This document shows positions 57,808 through 64,000 of a stretch of 64,000 nt of DNA, piece after piece. The position numbers and the translations under genes were made by a program. The notes below the pieces were generated by a model. The model had not been told where the DNA came from and did not search any database. It worked only from the letters and a program-made list of their open reading frames with translations. The stretch lies in assembly GCF_035222485.1 (NCBI RefSeq), contig NC_085923.1, forward strand, positions 2,232,001 to 2,296,000, read 5' to 3'. Each line of letters opens with the position of its first letter. Position 1 is the first letter of the stretch. Source of the DNA: Podospora pseudoanserina (Eukaryota; Ascomycota; Sordariomycetes; Sordariales; Podosporaceae).

Positions 57808-59745
57808 ATGTCGGCCTCTTCAAGACTCACCTCGACCCTCTGCCGGCGGGCAGCCGCAACTGCAACCCCCCCCTCTCTCACAGCTACCTCGACGACAAGG
57901 GTACAGACACCACAGCTCGCGCGCGGGATTAGGGGCATATCATCCACAACCCCCAGCAGGTTACGACCTACCACCCTCTCCCGCCCAACCTATCCTCTCC
58001 AAAGGACAGCCGCCACTCTCCCTACGCTCCCCTCAACCCGTCTATACTCTTCCACCTCCGCAGAAGAAGACTCCTTCGACCCAGCCTCCATCGACCGCGA
58101 ATCCGACGAAGTAGACGTCTGTATCATCGGCGGCGGTCCTGCAGGCCTCTCCGCCGCAATCCGCCTCAAGCAACTAGCCAACGCCGCCGGCAACGACGAC
58201 TTCCGCGTCCTCCTCCTCGAAAAAGCCGGCGAGATCGGCGCCCACATCCTTTCCGGAGCCGTCATCCAACCCACCGCCATTGACGAGCTCATCCCCGATT
58301 GGCTTTCTGAAGACAATGAAAACCGCTTCACCGGCGCCACACCCGCGGGGAAGGATTCGATGAGCTTCCTGACCAAAAAATGGGCCATCCCCTGCCCTAC
58401 TCCGCCTCAGATGCATAACGACGGGAATTACATCGTTTCCCTTAACGAATTCACCAAGTGGCTAGGGGAGCGGGCGGAGGAGGTCGGGGTGGAGGTTTAT
58501 CCCGGTTTTGCGGCTAGCGAGGTTCTTTACAAGGCTGATGGGTCGGTCAAGGGTGTCGCGACGAATGATCTGGGGATTGGGAGGAATGGGAAGCCAAAGG
58601 ATAGTTTTGAGAGGGGGATGGAGTTTCATGCTAGGGTTACGCTTTTTGGGGAGGGGTGTCATGGGTCGTTGACCAAGCAGGTGATTAAGAAGTTTGATTT
58701 GAGGTCCGAGTCGCAGCCGCAGACTTATGGGCTGGGGATTAAGGAGGTGTGGGAGGTGAAGCCGGAGAAGTTTGAGAAGGGGAAAATTGTGCATAGTATG
58801 GGGTATCCGCTGCCGATGGATACGTATGGGGGTGCGTGGATGTATCATTTTGGGGATAATCTTGTTTCGGTTGGGCAGGTGGTTGCGTTGGATTATAACA
58901 ACCCGTGGCTGTCGCCGTATGGGGAGTTTCAGAAGCTGAAGCAGCACCCGCTTTACAGGAGTGTGCTGGAGGGGGGGAAGTGTATCTCTTATGGTGCTAG
59001 GGCGTTGGTGGAGGGGGGGTTTCAGTCGATTCCCAAGGTGGCTTTTCCAGGAGGGGCGCTGATTGGGGATACGGCTGGGTTTGTTAACGTGCCCAAGGTG
59101 AAGGGGACGCATAATGCCATGAAGAGCGGTATGTTGGCTGCCGAAGCGGCGTGGAACGCGCTGCAGGTTCCGGATAACAACTCCATTTTCCTCTATGACT
59201 ACGAGGATGCCCTGAGGAAGTCGAGCATCTGGAAGGAGCTGAAAGAAGTGAGGAACATGCGCCCTAGTTTTCATTCTCCTCTGGGAATCTACGGCGGGAT
59301 TCTGTATTCCGGCCTCGAGGCGTTTGTTCTGAAGGGACGTGTCCCCTGGACGCTGAAGCACAAGACGCAGGACCACGCCGCGACAAAGGACGCGAAGGAC
59401 TGCAGCAAGATTGAGTACCCCAAGCCCGACGGGGAGATTACGTTTGACATCTTGACCAGTGTGAGCAGGACGGGGACAAACCATGAGGAGGACCAGCCAG
59501 TGCATCTGCAGGTCAAGGACTGGGAGAAGCACACGAGGGAGACGTGGCCGAGGTGGAAGGGGTTGGAGAATAGGTTCTGCCCGGCGGGGGTGTACGAGTA
59601 TGTGGAGGACGAGGGGAAGGAGGAGGGGGTGAGGTTTCAGATCAATGCGCAGAATTGCATTCACTGCAAGACCTGTGATATTAAGGCGCCGAGGCAGGAT
59701 ATTAATTGGCAGGTGCCGCAGGGGAGGGGCCGAAGTATTATATGA
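57808..59745 (+). CDS. cir2: Electron transfer flavoprotein-ubiquinone oxidoreductase, mitochondrial
   Basis: ETF-QO passes electrons from matrix dehydrogenases, via ETF, to ubiquinone in the inner membrane. The single-exon frame has 645 codons. The first 75 residues are rich in Arg, Ser and Thr and form a likely mitochondrial presequence. The FAD-binding motif VCIIGGGPAGLSAAIRL lies near residue 105, and GALIGDTAGFVNVPKVKGTH lies further on. The 4Fe-4S ligands lie in NRFCPAGVYEY and NCIHCKTCDIKAP, near residues 590-620. The C-terminus reads VPQGRGRSII, whereas the family ends GGGPKYY-like. One extra base in the G4 run at 59721-59724 would give the conserved ending and a stop at 59748-59750. 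The sense strand is C-rich before about 58440 and G-rich after. Confidence 0.96.
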   Translation: MSASSRLTSTLCRRAAATATPPSLTATSTTRVQTPQLARGIRGISSTTPSRLRPTTLSRPTYPLQRTAATLPTLPSTRLYSSTSAEEDSFDPASIDRESDEVDVCIIGGGPAGLSAAIRLKQLANAAGNDDFRVLLLEKAGEIGAHILSGAVIQPTAIDELIPDWLSEDNENRFTGATPAGKDSMSFLTKKWAIPCPTPPQMHNDGNYIVSLNEFTKWLGERAEEVGVEVYPGFAASEVLYKADGSVKGVATNDLGIGRNGKPKDSFERGMEFHARVTLFGEGCHGSLTKQVIKKFDLRSESQPQTYGLGIKEVWEVKPEKFEKGKIVHSMGYPLPMDTYGGAWMYHFGDNLVSVGQVVALDYNNPWLSPYGEFQKLKQHPLYRSVLEGGKCISYGARALVEGGFQSIPKVAFPGGALIGDTAGFVNVPKVKGTHNAMKSGMLAAEAAWNALQVPDNNSIFLYDYEDALRKSSIWKELKEVRNMRPSFHSPLGIYGGILYSGLEAFVLKGRVPWTLKHKTQDHAATKDAKDCSKIEYPKPDGEITFDILTSVSRTGTNHEEDQPVHLQVKDWEKHTRETWPRWKGLENRFCPAGVYEYVEDEGKEEGVRFQINAQNCIHCKTCDIKAPRQDINWQVPQGRGRSII

Positions 59746-60973
59746 CTTAGGGGTTGCTCTTGGGGTTGAGAGGAGGGGTTGAGGGAGGGGTGCGAGGGGG
59801 GGGGAGGTCTGTTACTTGAATATAAAAAGGTTATATCTAGATTGAAGGGTTGGAATGATGTATTATATGTTTTTTTTCATTGGCGGGCATGGCCTTTACA
59901 AAAGCTTTTTTTTGGGGGTCATTAGTGTTTTTGGGGGTTGGTGTATGCTGATAGGTGTTGATCAAGTGAAGGATAGAAGAAACTGAATACATTTCAACAT
60001 GTAACAACTGTGAACGTGGGTATGTAGGTAAATAAGAGAGAACCTTTACGGTGCCCCCTATTTGCCTGACCAGCGCCCGCCCCCTCCCTACCCACCGATT
60101 TATTTACCCTTCCTATACTATCATAAGAGACCTTTAACCTATCTTCTAAGACCCTTGAACTATCTTTTAAGCCTTGTGAATCGTTTTCTAAAGCCTTTTA
60201 ACTATCCATTAACGCCCTTTAACTGTCTTTTAAGCCTATTAAATATCTTTTAACCCTTAATAATCACCCTTTGAAATATAGTCAATTCTATATCAAGGGG
60301 GGGGGGGGTGTTTGCAAGATAAACAGGGGGCTCCGTAAAGGTTCTCTTGTCAATAAACTCGTCAACCAGAAGAGGGCTGAAGTGAAATGTTCCGTTTCAA
60401 TCACCACGCTCAAGTACAGGTTGCGGAATGAGATAGTGCTTGCGTGTATGTGTAAATAATTTTGCTCTCTGGTAAAATGTCTTTCGTATCAAGAGAAAAG
60501 ATGAAAAAGTAATTTGGTATCCACGAGTTGAAAAAACTACTTTCAAATAGCAAAAAGAAAACATTGCCATAAGAGCTTCTCTAACTAAGAGAGAGAGAGA
60601 GAGAGAAATAGAGCATATGCCAAAAATCTTGTATAATCAACAGATCCAAAAGCGACAGTTGAGAGTTGTCTTTGACTCCCCCCCCTCCTTTCCTTCCCAC
60701 CGACTTGTCCCATATCTTCCCCATAAATGTCCATGATATCCTTTATATACTTGTCCCAGATATCCACCACGGAATTTCCCCGATATAAAACGCCATCAAC
60801 CCAACCCAACCCAACCCAACCACCTTGGTGGGAAAGAAAATGCCGTTTTTTGATGCCGATACAAAAGTACAAAAAAAACGACAGTTGAAATAATAAACCG
60901 CCATTAGGCCACAATGCCTCATGAAAACGATAGGGGGTGCCCCGTCCGCCAAAAATATCCAAAGCCGACTTGT
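59746..60973. other. Convergent intergenic region with 21-bp repeat array C
   Basis: About 1.2 kb between two convergent genes. It contains the inverted repeat array at 60122-60265, a G10 run at 60299-60309, a GA microsatellite at 60590-60606 and a fourfold CCCAA repeat at about 60799-60820. No coding frame is supported. Confidence 0.6.
60122..60265 (-). repeat. 21-bp degenerate tandem repeat, array C (inverted)
   Basis: On the plus strand, units such as TTAACCTATCTTCTAAGACC and TTGAACTATCTTTTAAGCCT follow one another at 20-22 bp spacing. Their reverse complement reads AGGCTTAAAAGATAGTTCAA, the same unit as arrays A and B. About six units are visible. Confidence 0.85.
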
Positions 60974-63620
60974 TTAGGTGACAAACCACATACACCCACA
61001 AGGACTCATATCCGCAGCCGGCGGTCCTCCTCCCTGCTGAGTAAAAACCCCCTCCTCCGTCCCGCCGCCCTCACGCCCCGCTCGCTCCTCTCCCTCCCTC
61101 TTCCTCCTCCTCTTCTGCCCCCCCGGCCGGCCAGCGCCGCCAAAAGGCCCCACAACAGTCTGCTCATTCTCCACAATCCTAATCGTCACCGCCTTCCCCT
61201 TCCCATCCACCACCACCTTCGCCTCTTGCGCATAACCCGTAATCTCCATCTGGGTGCACTCCGGCACTCTCGCCGCCGTCGTCCCTGTGGTTATGGTTGG
61301 AACTCTCCTCTCTGCTAGTTTGATAACTCTTGGATACCCCGGTGGTGGCGGCGTAAAATTCTCATCTATCGGTCCCCATCCTGACCCTAACCCGAACCCC
61401 CCTGTTGATGTGGGAAAAGGGGGGAACTCAAGCGTCTTCGAGTCTCGTGGCTCAGGCCAGTAACCCTTTGGTTTGTTGGTGTTTGTTGGGAGGGGGCCTT
61501 CGCTTGGTGGTGGTGGTGGTGGTGGTGGTGGTGGTGGTGGTGATTGGTTTCCCTCAGGGGCAGGAGGTTGGTTGTTGGGATTCTCACCACCGATGGGGGC
61601 TGGTAGTGTCGATGTCTGTGGTGGTGGGGTTTCACCTGGCGGTGATGTCTGTGTCAGTAGTGTGGCGGAATATGATTCGATCAATGTTGATGTTGTTGTC
61701 GAGGTGAGAAAGGACTGATATGGCCCTCGCCCTGGACTTCCCGGGCCACCGCCGGGGCCCCCTGCTGACAGTGGCGGGATCCCAGACCAGCTTGAGTTTT
61801 GGTGGGGATAGATAAACATCTCGAGGTACGTGTCTGGCCATCTGCACACCCACGGCTTGTCCCCGACCTTGGCGATATTTTTGCGCTTAAAGTCGGTCAT
61901 GCCGGCCAGGTTGCGAATGTTTCTTCTTGTCACAGAAGGAGTCGTCGGTGAGAGGGCAGCTTCGGGGAGAATGACCGTCTTGTCGTAGGTCAGCATGTTG
62001 TAGAATGCCGGGCCCCGTGTTGGCTCAAAGGTGTCGTTGACCAGTATCAGAGTAACCGGTTTTTCTACCAGTGGTGGCTGTTCACCATACGAGTATACGT
62101 TATTCATCAACGTGAACGAATGGTTAAAGTTGAGCATCATGCTGTGTTCGCCGTGATTCTCAGCTATTGTTAGATGCAAGCCGGCGATGACGAGAAAACA
62201 GTTCCATGCTTGCGAGAGAGTCGGGTCTTGAAAGCAAGTATTGGACACGCGGTTCGTTGTAAGTGGCATGCTGAAGGTGCCCACCGGTAGTGGCTGAAGA
62301 TCGGTTGGTTTTGGTATTGGAACGGCACCAAACGTTGGTACAGGGGCTGGCGAGTTGAATGGTGACCTATAGACCGAGTTAACAAACCAAACCACGATTA
62401 CTCACATCTTGTTGAGATGCTCACCATGTGCCATCCTTGCGCATTGGCCGCTTTTGTTTGGACAAGAATGTGCCGATAACTGAGCCCAAAATTGCTCCCA
62501 CCACCAATAATATCAGAAACGTCAGGCATATAACCCAATATGGGACGATACCACATAGCTTCCGCCTCATCCACAGTTTCCACCCCTTTGGCAATTGCCC
62601 CTTTTCGTTGACAACCTCTTCATACGGCTTAATGACCCGATTGGTGCTGTCCGAGGTGAAACTTCGCGACGAGTGGCGGGACTGGGGAGACCCGAGATCG
62701 TCTGTTGAATCAAATTCGGGATTTCGTGTGGCTAACCCAAGCCCTCCCGCACCGACAATGGTGGAACCGGACGTTGTGATGGATGGTGGTGCGGTTACCG
62801 CGGCTGCCGCTGTATTTGGCGTATTCGTCGTTGTTTGTGCTACTCCAGTTGGGGTCGAGGCATCGGCAGCCGCTACCTTGCGAGCATATGCCTCATCCGG
62901 ATATCGCGTGTATGGCGGAAGCTGTTCGGTATGGCCGTCTGGGCCGATGATGTCGCCAGCTTCCTCCCCGTCTGCGCCAACTCGTCGCCGGTACTGATCG
63001 GGAAGACCGTGAAAACCTAGTGGAACGGTGTCTGGCATAGCGCCCGTTTCGACCCCGTCGCTCTGAGGATAGAGGCCATACGGATGACTTGGTCCACGAG
63101 GCCCAGTGTACGACAATTCCGACGCCGGTAGCGTCGACGAGGTCGTCGTTGTGCTCATTGTCCTTGCCATCCTTACGTTCTGCGGATACATCTGGTAGGG
63201 ATGCGATGGTCCAGACGGTCCCCTGTACGGGCTCTCGGGTGCTAGATAGGCTGTGGATTCGGTAGACCCGCTCAATTGCCTGCTCAAACTCGAGGACTCG
63301 TCAGCCTGTTCTGGCCCCCCATCTTGCCGTGTCGACGAGGCATCTCTTGGCCTGGGTGGCTTCGATATGCTGGGAGAGCGACCTATTCGTGCCGACTCTG
63401 GACTTCCATCGCCAAGAAGTGTGCTGGATCCGGAGGCGAGTGATGGCGTCGATGGTGGTTGGATCTCGGGGCCGGAGTTGACTGGTCTGAACCCATCTGC
63501 CACCATTCCCATGGCGGCCAACTCTGGGTCCTCATCCGCACTAATGACTGATATCCTCAGCGAGTTCCTCGTCGATAACCTCCTCTCCAGCTCGTCAGTC
63601 TTGTTTGGTGGAAGATCCAT
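60974..63620 (-). CDS. Single-pass surface protein, DUF7820-like
   Basis: Two exons, 63620-62425 and 62366-60974, join in phase (KDGTW then SPFNSPAPVP) to give 862 residues. The N-terminal 360 residues are disordered and rich in Ser, Pro and Gly, with repeated GPSHPYxxYPQ units near residues 140 and 175. One membrane helix (VPYWVICLTFLILLVVGAIL) lies at about residues 365-392 and is preceded by a basic KLWMRRK stop-transfer-like patch. The outer part (about 395-600) has conserved-looking Trp and Cys residues (CFQDPTLSQAWNCFL, WVCRWPDTYLEMFIY) and several NxS/T sites. A run of about twelve prolines follows near residue 680. The layout fits fungal DUF7820-type proteins of unknown function. The C-terminal 70 residues are very basic and Gly-rich. 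Confidence 0.78.
61507..61545 (+). repeat. (GGT)n microsatellite encoding polyproline
   Basis: About twelve consecutive GGT units on the plus strand. On the coding minus strand they read ACC/CCA-type triplets giving a proline run in the DUF7820-like protein. Copy number is likely to vary between strains. Confidence 0.9.
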
Positions 63621-64000
63621 GGTTTCGGGTTCTGTATCTCGATGACTGGCGCTGTTCCGGGTCTAAGAGTTAGATGAACCGCTTGCCAGCACCGTCAACT
63701 ATTCATTGACTGGCGAGGGTGACCAGCGGAGTCATCGACTCCTTTGGTTCTCGGATCGTCCTAGGATGTGGCGTTCAAGGTTTGTAGACAGAGGTGATGT
63801 TGGTTGTTTGATAGTTGCAAGGGTGATTGGCAGGTGAGGTTCCAGTCCTCCGGCTGAAAAGGGACAAGCTGGATCAGAGGTGCGCTTCTGCAGCAAGAGG
63901 TCCAGCCACTTCTTGGTCAACAGCCGGAATCACAGCGCGCAAGAATCCAAAGGTTGTCGGACTGGCCAGGAACAAGACAGACTGGCACCGTTTCGGACTC
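63621..64000. other. 5' flank of the DUF7820-like gene, cut by window end
   Basis: Upstream region of the last gene. No coding frame with protein character was seen before the window ends. Confidence 0.5.

Noticed and set aside
60799-60820. CCCAA repeats resembling telomeric sequence
   Set aside because: Only about four units of a five-base motif, not the fungal TTAGGG repeat, and inside a gene-rich region.
1-64000. CRISPR arrays, operons and ribosome binding sites
   Set aside because: The window is eukaryotic nuclear DNA; no direct-repeat/spacer pattern is present and the 21-bp arrays have no unique spacers.

Overview
The window is nuclear DNA from a filamentous ascomycete, most likely Sordariomycetes and probably Sordariales. 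The evidence is the short spliceosomal introns with GTNNGT donors and CTNAC-type branch sites, the single-copy fungal genes (NOT1, TVP18, AIM21, seipin, Oms1, an L-galactonate dehydratase), dispersed tRNA and 5S rRNA sequence, and one AT-rich block that looks like a repeat mutated by RIP. No database search was possible; identities rest on recognised motifs and on whether exons join in frame.

Layout. 0.6-3.3 kb: NTF2 and TVP18 (+). 4.0 kb: tRNA-Glu with an intron (-). 4.9-7.7 kb: AIM21-like actin regulator (-). 10.4-11.4 kb: bZIP/DUF3425 regulator (-). 14.1-15.5 kb: decayed kinase-like gene, copy 1 (-). 16.2-17.7 kb: seipin (-). 18.8-21.9 kb: F-BAR/SH3 cytokinesis protein (-), divergent from a 50-residue membrane microprotein at 22.2-22.6 kb (+). 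23.4-25.2 kb: IMPACT-family protein (-). 25.9-27.3 kb: Oms1 methyltransferase (+). 29.2-30.7 kb: GDS1-type winged-helix protein (-). 34.2-35.5 kb: decayed kinase-like gene, copy 2 (+). 35.7 kb: tRNA-Gly (+). 35.9-37.4 kb: L-galactonate dehydratase (-), divergent from a DJ-1/PfpI protein at 38.3-39.0 kb (+). 39.9-40.9 kb: CCC1/VIT1-type transporter (+). 41.1-41.3 kb: small acidic protein (-). 42.3-49.2 kb: NOT1 (-). 51.1-55.1 kb: a SesB-like serine esterase fused to a CorA-like membrane protein (+). 55.2-57.3 kb: AT-rich block lying between two 5S rRNA fragments. 57.8-59.8 kb: ETF-ubiquinone oxidoreductase (+). 61.0-63.6 kb: single-pass DUF7820-like surface protein (-).

The genes are mostly unrelated housekeeping functions and do not form a cluster. 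The most unusual locus is the SesB-esterase/CorA fusion. SesB-type esterases are known as effector domains of fungal NLR immune and allorecognition receptors, while CorA-like proteins form membrane channels, so a membrane-acting defence or self/non-self role is a reasonable but untested idea. An unfamiliar 21-bp degenerate tandem repeat lies at both sides of that gene and at three further intergenic sites.

Two window-wide patterns matter for interpretation. First, at least seven genes or gene-like loci show apparent frameshifts, nearly all at or near mononucleotide runs, which suggests consensus errors and warns against calling every broken frame a pseudogene. Second, many genes switch from C-rich to G-rich on the sense strand between their 5' and 3' halves.
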